Made by a program: the position numbers and the translations under genes
Part shown: positions 1 to 8,157 of the stretch, piece after piece
Layout of the letters: the number at the start of each line of letters is the position of its first letter
How positions within the stretch are numbered: the first letter of the stretch is position 1
The notes under the pieces: generated by a model
What the model saw: only the letters and a program-made list of their open reading frames with translations
Database searches by the model: none
What the model was told of the DNA's origin: nothing
From: Litorimonas sp039975855
Lineage (GTDB): Bacteria > Pseudomonadota > Alphaproteobacteria > Caulobacterales > Maricaulaceae
Direction of reading: 5' to 3'
NCBI GenBank assembly: GCA_039975855.1
Contig: JBDWGH010000002.1
Coordinates: 558,001 to 622,000, forward strand
Length of the DNA stretch: 64,000 nt

Positions 1-653
1 CCGCCGTTGAAGCTATACATATTGGATGGAAGGATGGCACACCGACCCCTGCAAGCCGAGCTGTCTCTCAAGACCGGCTTCGGGCATTGGATCTCCAGCC
101 GGAGAGCATTACCGCGTTACTCGTCGGGGCCAAATCTAGAATACAAACTCTGCGACTCCAGCGTGACCTAAACACCTATGATCAAGAACCCTTGCAAGCC
201 GTCATCCCGGGCGTTGCCCTCAGTCAGTTATGGGGGACAGTCTCGATTGTAGAACGCGCCTTGGCCATCGTCTCTGGGTTCGTTGTGGTTGTCGGTTTGA
301 TCGGGGTTTTGACGTCCATACTCACCACTTTAAATGAACGGCGGCGTGAAATGGCGATACTTCGGTCGGTAGGTGCCAAAGGTAGGACGATTATCGGTTT
401 GCTGGTCAGCGAAGCTGCGTTGATTGCTTTCACTGGAGCTATATTGGGCGTTGCCTTGCTCTACGCTTTATTATGGGCGCTAAGCCCATATTTAGAAACA
501 CGTTTCAGCATCAGCGCAGTCAGCAAACTTCCCGGGCTGACGGACGCTTTTGTCGTATTGGGTTTAACATTTATCGCAGCAATATTAGGATTAATCCCGG
601 CGCTCATCGCGCTGAAGCGGTCTGTATCTGATGGGTTATCAACCAGGATTTAA
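1..653 (+). CDS. ABC transporter permease, FtsX/MacB type (C-terminal part)
   Basis: The reading frame is open from base 3, so the gene starts upstream of the window. The visible ~217 residues carry three hydrophobic segments typical of the FtsX permease domain. The first contains VVVVGLIGVL. It is followed by the cytoplasmic stretch ERRREMAILRSVGA, which is the coupling region conserved in MacB/LolC-like permeases, and then by two more membrane helices up to the C-terminus. Such permeases work with an ATPase in the inner membrane to export lipoproteins, peptides or macrolides; the substrate cannot be told from this part. The stop overlaps by 4 bp the convergent gene that ends at 650. Confidence 0.85.
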   Translation, partial: AVEAIHIGWKDGTPTPASRAVSQDRLRALDLQPESITALLVGAKSRIQTLRLQRDLNTYDQEPLQAVIPGVALSQLWGTVSIVERALAIVSGFVVVVGLIGVLTSILTTLNERRREMAILRSVGAKGRTIIGLLVSEAALIAFTGAILGVALLYALLWALSPYLETRFSISAVSKLPGLTDAFVVLGLTFIAAILGLIPALIALKRSVSDGLSTRI

Positions 654-1021
654 CGTGCGGCTGTCTCTGACGGGGCAACCGCCTTCGCTGGCGTTACCTC
701 GGGCTGGACATTAGCGTCTTTTGCAGGCTTTGATCTTTTGGCCAAGCGCGCTTGAGCACCCAAGGATGCCCGCGACGTTACCTTTGAAAAACTAGGTTTG
801 GCGGCCTTTGCATCTGCAGCATTTTTTGCATTGCGTTCGTGCCACTTGGACAATTGTTCTTCAAAAAATAAGGCGTCAGATTCAGCCGTAGCTGGATTAT
901 AATCCGTCCAACTCGCTCCGCTCAGCTGACCAAACATACCTCCATGCCGATCACAAGCCACTGACGGCAAGGATAAAGCTGAAGCTATGATTACAATCGA
1001 TGTGGTAGCTAGAATACGCAT
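650..1021 (-). CDS. Small secreted protein of unknown function
   Basis: This 123-residue protein has a clear N-terminal signal peptide (MRILATTSIVIIASALSLPSVA, then C). It is followed by a Gly/Met/Trp-containing stretch and a Lys/Ala-rich, low-complexity, probably disordered C-terminal half (residues 65-123). No family is recognised. It lies 30 bp downstream of the merC-like gene on the same strand, so it may be the last gene of the zur-merC transcription unit. Its composition resembles small periplasmic proteins linked to metal stress, but that is inference only. Confidence 0.6.
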   Translation of the reverse strand: MRILATTSIVIIASALSLPSVACDRHGGMFGQLSGASWTDYNPATAESDALFFEEQLSKWHERNAKNAADAKAAKPSFSKVTSRASLGAQARLAKRSKPAKDANVQPEVTPAKAVAPSETAAR

Positions 1022-1051
1022 GATCTCAACATAGGCGGAATACGCAAAAAG

Positions 1052-1426
1052 TCAATTCTGGTGGGGGTGAGGTCTGGTCGAAGCAATTCTCCAAATATGT
1101 GCGGACGCCAAGCTGAATGCGCCAAATAGTGTTAAACCCGTCTCTATATCATGAAACGCTTCAACAAAGGCGCTGGCTAATAAGGTCACAATGCCCATTA
1201 CACCCAGCGAACGAATAGCGGGCGCAAACTTGGAAGAAGACCTCCTGGAAAATGCTAGCACCGCAGGCACAACGGCAAGTAAGACCAGCACTTTATGAAA
1301 CAACTCATTCTCTGCAATTGAAGCGGCAATTGGTAGCGTACTCGCTGCAACAGGCAGCAAGACGCAATGCACGATACAAAGCGAGGAGAGAGCGACGCCT
1401 GAATAGTCTATTGTTTTGACAGTCAT
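1052..1426 (-). CDS. MerC domain membrane protein
   Basis: A 124-residue protein with about four hydrophobic segments and the motif C-I-V-H-C at residues 17-21 in the first helix, the CxxHC pattern of MerC-family proteins. MerC proteins are inner-membrane carriers for Hg(II) and probably other thiophilic metals. The start codon overlaps the end of the Zur-like gene by 4 bp (ATGA), so the two are translationally coupled. No merA, merT or merP is visible, and the partner is a zinc-type regulator. A role in zinc or general metal handling is therefore more likely than mercury resistance (inference). Confidence 0.75.
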   Translation of the reverse strand: MTVKTIDYSGVALSSLCIVHCVLLPVAASTLPIAASIAENELFHKVLVLLAVVPAVLAFSRRSSSKFAPAIRSLGVMGIVTLLASAFVEAFHDIETGLTLFGAFSLASAHIWRIASTRPHPHQN

Positions 1427-1908
1427 CCGCGTGACTCACCCTTATGCCCACCACAAAGCCCAACAATTTCCATGACCATTTGCGTATCCGCATATCCACG
1501 ATCTTTTGCGGTTTGGTGTAGTGACTTTGAAAGACCAGGTGCTTCAAACGTATCCGTATCCCCACACTCCCTACAAATTACAAAGGCCAAATCATCCGCG
1601 TCAATACCAATCGGAAGCGCGGCATACCTTGAATTATATTCGATCTTAGCGACTAGGCCATGTTCAATGAGCCACGTGAGCGCGCGATAAACAGTTGGGG
1701 GTTTTTGCGCGCCTATGCCATTGAGGTTTTCAATGATCTCATAGGCGCCTAACGGATGAGGAGCTTCTAATAACAACTGATAAATGTGTCTTCGGATCGC
1801 TGTGAAACGCCCGCCTTTTACTTCTACAACTTGTTCAGCTTGCGCCAATATGGCGTGAATATTTGGTGTTTCGGCCGCATATGATTGAGTCTTCAATTCA
1901 ATAGACAT
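1423..1908 (-). CDS. zur: Fur-family transcriptional regulator, Zur-like
   Basis: A 161-residue Fur-family repressor. The start at 1908 is chosen because GGAGG lies 7 bp upstream; the frame is open to 2043 but that extension looks non-coding. The winged-helix part contains the DNA-recognition segment PPTVYRALTWL (residues 70-80). Metal ligands are C112xxC115, as in the structural zinc site of Zur/Fur, but the C-terminal pair, normally CxxC, reads C152GGH155. The family senses Zn(II) and represses uptake genes. It forms a unit with the merC-like gene, lies 161 bp downstream of the His-rich gene, and a palindromic Zur-box-like site lies upstream of that gene. Confidence 0.85.
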   Translation of the reverse strand: MSIELKTQSYAAETPNIHAILAQAEQVVEVKGGRFTAIRRHIYQLLLEAPHPLGAYEIIENLNGIGAQKPPTVYRALTWLIEHGLVAKIEYNSRYAALPIGIDADDLAFVICRECGDTDTFEAPGLSKSLHQTAKDRGYADTQMVMEIVGLCGGHKGESRG

Positions 1909-2068
1909 ATCGAGACCTCCTTGATTGAAGGTGAGAACGCCGTATTTGTCAGCGAATTTCCTATCCGAAATCACTGAAGGGTGGCGATTGGAATGTGCAA
2001 ATCTTGGACAAAGTAGCTCCACCACAATTAGTGGTGCACGCAAACAAGATCAGCTCTACGATATTTGA

Positions 2069-2470
2069 CTATTGAAAAGGGGGCGCCCGAACAGGATCCC
2101 AATGCTCTTCACGCGGCGTTGGCCCCACCTGTTTATCGAGGCGAATAGTTCTCTTAAGATTTTTCTCGTTCAGGAAAGCTGCGGAAAGTGTATGTGTCGG
2201 GTTCAGAAGGATGGGGTCATCAGAAAGATCGAGATCACCCACCCACGCCTCGTCTTCGCTGGAGGCAATAACGCAAAATGTGCATGACGTCTGAAACGGA
2301 TTTTCATCGTGCTCGTGTTCATGAGCCTCATGCTCGTGTTCATAGGCGCTATGTTCGAGTTCATAGGTATGATGTTCGAGTTCATGAACATGGGAGGATG
2401 ATGCCGCTTGCCCATAGATGAAGAAAGAAAGAACCAGGCCAAGAAACAAAGTCTTTCCACGCTCGATCAT
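2069..2470 (-). CDS. Histidine-rich secreted protein, probable zinc-responsive
   Basis: Starting at the ATG at 2470 gives a 133-residue protein with a signal peptide (residues 1-23), then a His/Glu-rich segment at about 27-55 built of repeated H-E-H and E-L-E-H units. An S-C-T-F-C motif follows at 62-66, and then an acidic tail. A GTG at 2518 in the same frame is an alternative start. His-rich leaders followed by CxxC resemble DUF2946/DUF2607-like periplasmic metal-binding proteins found beside Zur-regulated genes. It probably binds Zn(II) in the periplasm. The zur-merC pair follows 161 bp downstream on the same strand. Confidence 0.65.
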   Translation of the reverse strand: MIERGKTLFLGLVLSFFIYGQAASSSHVHELEHHTYELEHSAYEHEHEAHEHEHDENPFQTSCTFCVIASSEDEAWVGDLDLSDDPILLNPTHTLSAAFLNEKNLKRTIRLDKQVGPTPREEHWDPVRAPPFQ

Positions 2471-2531
2471 TTTCGCTTTCGCGAAAAGAAATAGCCATAT
2501 GTTCTCAATCAATGACACACCTGACGCATAT

Positions 2532-2546
2532 AGTTATAAAGTAACT
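2532..2546 (-). promoter_or_regulatory. Candidate Zur operator
   Basis: A perfect inverted repeat AGTTA-N5-TAACT (AGTTATAAAGTAACT), 61 bp upstream of the ATG of the His-rich gene and 13 bp upstream of its alternative GTG. The GTTAT...TAAC core resembles known Zur boxes (GTTATA-type palindromes). With a zur gene next in line, it probably mediates zinc-dependent repression of the His-rich gene and perhaps zur. This rests on pattern resemblance only. Confidence 0.5.
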
Positions 2547-2988
2547 TACGCAATAGAGGACTGATCAGTTACATTCTATTCGTCGAAAAAACGTGAGTTT
2601 TGGATCAAATCAATATTGGGAGCCGATCAGCAAGGTCGATTCCACCGTGACTATCGAGAGTTTCTGATCCTGCAAGTTCATCAGGTAAGCGAACATCGAA
2701 GCGCACTCGAATAGCGTCCTAGTTCATTCCGATTTCTAACAAACACGTTCTTGTCACCTATCTTCAAAGGCGGGCTTCCAAACTTTCTCAAAGTCAGAGG
2801 TCAAGCTGTCCAAACCTTACCAGAGCTCACGCGAAATACTGCCCACCACGTTCCGGTGCTTTTATTTCTCAACAAAGCGCTCGCCTAACCAACCTCCTCC
2901 GTGAGATTTGGTCGGGGTACGAGACTGAAGAAACCTTAGTTGGCAAGCAACCCTGATGGCACCCGGTGAAACTAATCAAATGGGATCA
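2547..2988. other. Intergenic region without recognised gene
   Basis: About 440 bp between the Zur-regulated cluster and fbp. No open frame longer than a few dozen codons and no RNA gene was recognised. On the minus strand a short stretch near 2771-2822 reads plausibly (…SDFEKVWKPAFEDR, then stop), but stops on both sides prevent a call. It may be decayed coding sequence. Confidence 0.5.
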
Positions 2989-3915
2989 TTAGTTGGTTGC
3001 AGCAGCCTTTGCCGCTTCGATAGCCGCTATTTTCTTCGCCTCGCCAATAAAGACAGGCGTCTTCTGATGCAGAGTCTCGACGGGCGCTTCGAGCAATGAA
3101 ACATCGCCATTTGTGGACGACCCACCCATCGCATGGATGAGGAAAGACATTGGGATAGCTTCATAGACAAGCCGCAAATGTCCTTGCTCATATCCTTTTC
3201 GGTTTGCCCCAGGATAAGCAAACAAACCGCCCTGAAGGACAAGACGTTTAACATCTGACACCATAGAGGCATACCAACGCATATTATGCGGGGTGGGTGT
3301 TCCGTCGGCACTCATAAAGAGACCAGCATAATAATCCTGCATCCACTGGTGCCACATCGTTTGGTTACAGGCATTCAGCGACATAACATTGGCCGATGGC
3401 AGGTCACCTTCAATTGGCATGACCGTCCATTCGGAAGTCGATTGATCGAACTGACCTTTGTAAACCTTGGAGCCATCAGCGAAATAAGCCTCGAGGTTCA
3501 TTCCAAAAACGAAAAACCCGCCGCTGATGATTTTCTTTCCTGAAAAATCTGCGGCGACTTCTGCATCCTCCCAGATTCCAAAAATGGCGCCTGATGGAAT
3601 ACCAACTAAGGCTGATTTGGATCCATCGAGTGGGTCAAGGGCGATACTATAAGGCCCGTCGGAGATCTTCTCCATGTCTGGGCGTTCCTCGGACACGACA
3701 TACCGCACGTTCGGATCTTTGCTTAGTGTTTCGAAAAATGCCTCATCGGCGATAACATCCAATTCAATTTGATCATCACCAGACTCATTGCTGGATGTTG
3801 CGAATTTCAAACCAGAGCCCTTCTTCAACTCTGCATAGATCACTTCAGAGGCTGCGAATAATGCAGCGTAAATACCGTCTAGATTTGGACGCTGACTCTC
3901 GAAGGATAATGACAT
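2989..3915 (-). CDS. fbp: Fructose-1,6-bisphosphatase class I
   Basis: A 308-residue enzyme that hydrolyses fructose-1,6-bisphosphate to fructose-6-phosphate in gluconeogenesis, in the cytoplasm. Metal and phosphate ligands are visible: SEERP at 75-79 and LDPLDGSK at 93-100. Sugar-phosphate contacts include the NMRWYASMVSDV and GGLFAYPGANRKGYEQGHLRLVYEA stretches, the latter typical of class I. It is slightly shorter than the usual ~330 residues at the N-terminus, where the AMP-binding arm sits, so AMP regulation may be weak (inference). It is divergent from pgm, with which it links gluconeogenesis to glucose-1-phosphate and glycogen or exopolysaccharide supply. Confidence 0.93.
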   Translation of the reverse strand: MSLSFESQRPNLDGIYAALFAASEVIYAELKKGSGLKFATSSNESGDDQIELDVIADEAFFETLSKDPNVRYVVSEERPDMEKISDGPYSIALDPLDGSKSALVGIPSGAIFGIWEDAEVAADFSGKKIISGGFFVFGMNLEAYFADGSKVYKGQFDQSTSEWTVMPIEGDLPSANVMSLNACNQTMWHQWMQDYYAGLFMSADGTPTPHNMRWYASMVSDVKRLVLQGGLFAYPGANRKGYEQGHLRLVYEAIPMSFLIHAMGGSSTNGDVSLLEAPVETLHQKTPVFIGEAKKIAAIEAAKAAATN

Positions 3916-4045
3916 GATCGAAACAACTCTTCAGATACAAATTTCAATGTTATTTTAGGCAAAAATTGAATGTTGCCACGGGTGAAACCGTTAAGTTACA
4001 CGGCGCCATATTCAAAGCAATAAATGACGCTCTACAGGCCCTACT

Positions 4046-5671
4046 ATGACATCAGTTAAAACTACGCCGTTTGACGATCAGAAACCTGGAACGTCCGGTC
4101 TGCGAAAGCAGGTCACGACATTTCAAGAACCCGGGTATTTAGAGAATTTTGTCCAGTCAATTTTCGATTCTGTCCCGGAACTTTCCGGCGGTACATTGGT
4201 CATTGGCGGAGATGGTAGATATTTTAACGACAAGGCCATTCAAACGATCTTGTCCATGGCCGCGGCAAACGGTGTAAAAAAGGCACTCGTTGGACAATCA
4301 GGTTTCCTCTCCACCCCGGCTGCCTCTTGCGTCATTCGTAAATACGGGGCCGTTGGCGGCTTAGTTCTTTCGGCTAGCCACAATCCCGGTGGTCCAAAGG
4401 GTGACTTTGGCATCAAATTTAACGGGCGGAATGGCGGCCCCGTCGTTGAGTCTGTCACAGAGAAGATTTTCGGGAGAAGCCTTGAAATCGACTCATACAA
4501 GATCAGCCAGAATGACCCTGTAAGCTTAGTCGAGCTCGGCACGGCTCATATAGGTGAGATGACGATCGAAATTATCAATAGCGTGACCGATTATGCTAAT
4601 CTTATGGAAGGCTTGTTCGATTTTGACGCTATCCGAAAAATGTTCGCCTCCGGTTTCAGTATTTGTTTCGATGCAATGCACGCCATTACAGGCCCATATG
4701 CGAAAGAAATATTCGTCAATCGGTTGGGTGCATCAGAAGACAGCCTATTGAATGCAACTCCCCTTCCCGATTTTGGCGGTGGTCACCCCGATCCAGGTCC
4801 CGCCTATGCCAAAGAGCTTTTCGCTAAGATGTTTAGTGATAACGCACCAAATTTTGGCGCTTGTTCGGACGGCGATGGCGACCGAAATATTGTCCTAGGT
4901 CAAAATACATATGTGTCGCCCTCAGATAGCCTCGCGATTATTACGGCGAATGCACACCTAGCCAAGGGCTATAAAGACGGCATTTCCGGTGTGGCTCGAT
5001 CTATGCCGACAAGCCGTGCCGCGGACCGCGTGGCCGAGAAATTAGGCATAGAATGCTTCGAAACACCCACAGGATGGAAGTTTTTCGGGAATCTTCTGGA
5101 TGCAGGACGCATTACAATATGCGGTGAAGAAAGCGCGGGCGCGGGATCTGATCACGTCCGAGAAAAAGATGGGCTTTGGGCCATTCTCATGTGGTTGAAT
5201 ATCGTCGCCGTTTCCGGAAAAACCGTTGGAGACATTCTAACGGGTCATTGGCAGGAGTTTGGACGAAATTATTATTCTCGCCATGATTATGAAGGTGTTG
5301 AAAAGAGCAAAGCTGAGCAGGTCATGCTTATTGTTGAGGCGCAATTAGACAACCTTCCCGGCCAGAGCTTTCATGGCGAAACTGTTCTAAAGGCTGATAG
5401 TTTTGCTTATACCGATCCTATTGACGGATCTGTTTCAAAAAATCAGGGCATGCGGATCGAATTCAAAAGCGGCAGCCGTTTCGTTTTACGTCTTTCCGGA
5501 ACGGGAACCGTTGGCGCTACATTGCGATTATATTTGGAGAAATATGTCCCTTCATCAGGCGACTTAAATCTTGATACTCAAAAAGCGTTGAGTGAGTTAA
5601 ACTTGATTGCGAACGAAATAGCGCAGATACAGTCTACTCTGAACCGAGAGGCACCATCTGTGATATCATAG
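4046..5671 (+). CDS. pgm: Alpha-D-phosphoglucomutase
   Basis: A 541-residue alpha-PGM that interconverts glucose-1-phosphate and glucose-6-phosphate. All four active-site loops are visible: phosphoserine loop SASHNPGG with Ser111, Mg2+ loop DGDGDR at 275-280, sugar loop GEESAG at 360-365, and the phosphate-binding RLSGTGT near residue 484. The N-terminal TTPFDDQKPGTSGLRK is the signature of the eukaryote/Agrobacterium-type PGM. The length is normal. The gene starts 130 bp from the divergent fbp. A short leader ORF and a membrane miniprotein follow on the same strand. Confidence 0.95.
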   Translation: MTSVKTTPFDDQKPGTSGLRKQVTTFQEPGYLENFVQSIFDSVPELSGGTLVIGGDGRYFNDKAIQTILSMAAANGVKKALVGQSGFLSTPAASCVIRKYGAVGGLVLSASHNPGGPKGDFGIKFNGRNGGPVVESVTEKIFGRSLEIDSYKISQNDPVSLVELGTAHIGEMTIEIINSVTDYANLMEGLFDFDAIRKMFASGFSICFDAMHAITGPYAKEIFVNRLGASEDSLLNATPLPDFGGGHPDPGPAYAKELFAKMFSDNAPNFGACSDGDGDRNIVLGQNTYVSPSDSLAIITANAHLAKGYKDGISGVARSMPTSRAADRVAEKLGIECFETPTGWKFFGNLLDAGRITICGEESAGAGSDHVREKDGLWAILMWLNIVAVSGKTVGDILTGHWQEFGRNYYSRHDYEGVEKSKAEQVMLIVEAQLDNLPGQSFHGETVLKADSFAYTDPIDGSVSKNQGMRIEFKSGSRFVLRLSGTGTVGATLRLYLEKYVPSSGDLNLDTQKALSELNLIANEIAQIQSTLNREAPSVIS

Positions 5672-5687
5672 TTTGGGAGGTATTCTC

Positions 5688-5750
5688 ATGCCTCTTCGGA
5701 CCACCAATAGTCTTCGACTATTCATTGGAGAGTTGAAATGGAATTTTTAA
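5688..5750 (+). CDS. Possible 20-residue leader ORF
   Basis: An ATG placed 7 bp after a perfect GGGAGG ribosome site opens a 20-codon frame (M-P-L-R-T-T-N-S … K-W-N-F). It ends inside the next gene, overlapping its start codon at 5738 in another frame. A hairpin (AATAGTC-TTC-GACTATT, 5706-5722) lies inside it. It could be a leader peptide that couples translation to the PLDc_N miniprotein, or chance. No homolog is known to me. Confidence 0.3.
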   Translation: MPLRTTNSLRLFIGELKWNF

Positions 5751-5902
5751 TTTATGTTGCGGGCTTAGTTCTTTGGATTTGGGCCGTTCTAAAAATCATC
5801 AACTCATCAGCTTCCGGGATGACTAAACTTCTTTGGATTTTACTGGTTCTTGTTCTACCCTTCATTGGCTTCATCATTTGGTTCTTTGCTGGACCCAAGT
5901 AA
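5738..5902 (+). CDS. PLDc_N-domain membrane miniprotein
   Basis: A 54-residue protein of two membrane helices with the pattern W-I-W-A-V-L-K-I-I … K-L-L-W-I-L-L-V … P-F-I-G-F-I-I-W-F-F-A-G-P-K. This is the PLDc_N signature found at the N-terminus of cardiolipin synthases and in stand-alone small proteins. GGAGAG at 5727-5732 is the ribosome site. The function of free-standing PLDc_N proteins is not established. The gene follows pgm by 66 bp. Confidence 0.75.
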   Translation: MEFLIYVAGLVLWIWAVLKIINSSASGMTKLLWILLVLVLPFIGFIIWFFAGPK

Positions 5903-6021
5903 GCCAAATCAGAAACAACAACATTTTCTATGCGCAATGGGAACACATTGCGTCGAAGCTAAAAAGCGTTACGTTCCCCGATAATGACGGTCAAAGACCG
6001 CACACATTATTGGGGAATTTT

Positions 6022-8157
6022 ATGCCTAGTTATCTGAGATACGGATTGTCAGTTTTGGCCTGCGCTGCACTTTTGGCGTGCTCCGCTCCGGAGGAATCTC
6101 AATCCGGTATAACCGATATTGACCTGTCTAATGCGACAAGTACCCCCGAAACTTGGCTTACATATGGGGGCGATTACAAAGAACAGCGCCACTCTCGTCT
6201 TACAAATATAACCAAAGAGAATGTCTCAGATCTTGGCGTCGCTTGGACGTTTGATTTGTCTACAGGTCGCGGTGTTGAAAGCACGCCGATTGTACATGAT
6301 GGCGTCATGTATGTGACGAGCGCCTGGTCGATCGTTCATGCCCTAGACGCGGTAACTGGCGAAGAAATCTGGACTTACAACCCTGAAGTCTCTGGCGAAG
6401 ACGCCATTAAAGGCTGTTGCGATGTCGTAAATCGAGGCGTCGCGATTTATGACGAAAAAATCTACCTCGGTGTGTTTGATGGTCGACTAGAAGCCTTAGA
6501 CGCAAAAACCGGAGACCTTGTTTGGTCCAAAGTGACGGTAGACCAATCTCAACCTTACACCATCACAATGGCACCGCGTATCGTTAAAGGACGCATTATC
6601 ATTGGTAACTCTGGAGGTGAATTGGGCGTTCGTGGTTATGTCAGCGCTTATGATGCGAACACGGGCGAGTTAGATTGGCGTTTCTACACTGTCCCCAATC
6701 CACAAAAAATTGAGGATGGTGCAGCGTCCGACCCAATCATGAAATCTTTAGTCAATGACACATGGGGCGACACGGGCGGATGGGTTACCGATGGAGGCGG
6801 AGGAACAGCTTGGGACTCAATTGTCTTTGACGAAGAAAATGATCAAATCCTGGTTGGCGTCGGAAATGGCTCCCCTTGGAATGCCAAAATTAGAGACCCA
6901 GAAAGTAAAGGAGACAATTTATTCCTATCTTCGATCCTGGCCCTCGACGCTGATACCGGTGCTTATAATTGGCACTTCCAGACGACCCCACGCGATCAAT
7001 GGGATTTCACAGCAACGCAATCCATCATTCTGGCCGACCTTCCTTTGGGAGAGGATGGCGCCGATCGACAAGTGGTGATGCAAGCTCCTAAGAACGGTTT
7101 TTTCTATGTATTGGACGCGAAGACTGGAGAATTCATCTCAGGGAATAATTTCGTACCGATGAATTGGGCGACAGGGCTAGACGAAAACGGACGTCCCATT
7201 GAAGCCGACTTTGCGCGTGTCACAGATGGTGAACCGCAGGCAATATTTCCGGGACCATTAGGCGCACATAACTGGCACCCCATGGCATATTCACCGCAAG
7301 AAAAACTCGCCTATATCCCAGCACAACTTATCCCGCAGCTTTATCAGGATATGCAAATCGAGCGCGATCCGGATGCTTACTGGAACCTTGGCTATAATCT
7401 CGCCGCAGGTATCCCACCAGAGTTTCCGGCCGGAACACTGGGCGCATTTCGTGGTCTCAATCAAGGCTGGCTCGTCGCGTGGGACCCGATCAAACATGAG
7501 GCCCGCTGGACGGTCCAACATGACGGTCCATGGAATGGAGGTGTCCTTAGCCTTGATACTGGTATTGTCGTCCAAGGCCAACGTGAAGGCGATGTCGTCG
7601 CCTATGACGCCGCAAATGGAGACAAGCTTTGGAGTCAAAACGTGAAAGCGGGAGCGTTATCCGGCCTCTCAACTTATGAAATCGACGGTGAGCAATATAT
7701 GACCATCACGACTGGGTGGGGAACGGCTTGGGCTCTGTCCGCAGGCTATGGATATAATTCCCCTGTTCCGCCGCAAGTTGGACGTGTTGTGACATTCAAG
7801 GTTGGTGGCACAGGTGAAATTCCTGACCCAATGATCTCCGCCGTCGAACGCTCCCCCAAAGGAGAAAATTTCGGTTCCCAAGTTCAGATCATGAGTGGCC
7901 TCGCCCAATACTCAGAGAACTGTCTCGTCTGTCACGGACCGCTCGCGGTTAGTTCTGGCGTCCTACCAGACCTACGCTGGTCTTATGCGACAGCAGATAA
8001 AAACGAATGGACTGATATCGTGCTGAATGGGGCTTTAGCTGAGAACGGTATGGTTTCCTTCAAGGAACAGTTGTCGCCCAAATCTATGGAAGACATTCGC
8101 GCATATGTCATGAGCCAAGGTCATTTAGCTGTCGCAAACGGAGAAGCTGGAAATTAG
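6022..8157 (+). CDS. PQQ-dependent quinohemoprotein alcohol dehydrogenase (type II), lipoprotein
   Basis: A 711-residue periplasmic alcohol dehydrogenase. The start at 6022 gives a lipoprotein signal (lipobox L-L-A-C, Cys20); the frame is open upstream but overlaps the PLDc_N gene. An eight-bladed propeller is indicated by repeated A-x-D-A-x-T-G-x-x-x-W units. The vicinal disulfide Cys132-Cys133 sits over PQQ. The catalytic Asp is probably Asp328 in DQWDFTATQ; position +2 is Thr, not the Asp of lanthanide enzymes, so Ca2+ dependence is predicted. A C-terminal cytochrome c domain has CLVCH at 634-638 and a probable axial Met677. It passes electrons from alcohols to the respiratory chain. Confidence 0.9.
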   Translation: MPSYLRYGLSVLACAALLACSAPEESQSGITDIDLSNATSTPETWLTYGGDYKEQRHSRLTNITKENVSDLGVAWTFDLSTGRGVESTPIVHDGVMYVTSAWSIVHALDAVTGEEIWTYNPEVSGEDAIKGCCDVVNRGVAIYDEKIYLGVFDGRLEALDAKTGDLVWSKVTVDQSQPYTITMAPRIVKGRIIIGNSGGELGVRGYVSAYDANTGELDWRFYTVPNPQKIEDGAASDPIMKSLVNDTWGDTGGWVTDGGGGTAWDSIVFDEENDQILVGVGNGSPWNAKIRDPESKGDNLFLSSILALDADTGAYNWHFQTTPRDQWDFTATQSIILADLPLGEDGADRQVVMQAPKNGFFYVLDAKTGEFISGNNFVPMNWATGLDENGRPIEADFARVTDGEPQAIFPGPLGAHNWHPMAYSPQEKLAYIPAQLIPQLYQDMQIERDPDAYWNLGYNLAAGIPPEFPAGTLGAFRGLNQGWLVAWDPIKHEARWTVQHDGPWNGGVLSLDTGIVVQGQREGDVVAYDAANGDKLWSQNVKAGALSGLSTYEIDGEQYMTITTGWGTAWALSAGYGYNSPVPPQVGRVVTFKVGGTGEIPDPMISAVERSPKGENFGSQVQIMSGLAQYSENCLVCHGPLAVSSGVLPDLRWSYATADKNEWTDIVLNGALAENGMVSFKEQLSPKSMEDIRAYVMSQGHLAVANGEAGN

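Noticed and set aside
5833..6021. N-terminal extension of the alcohol dehydrogenase frame
   Set aside because: Overlaps the PLDc_N gene in another phase and lacks signal features; the lipoprotein signal begins at 6022.
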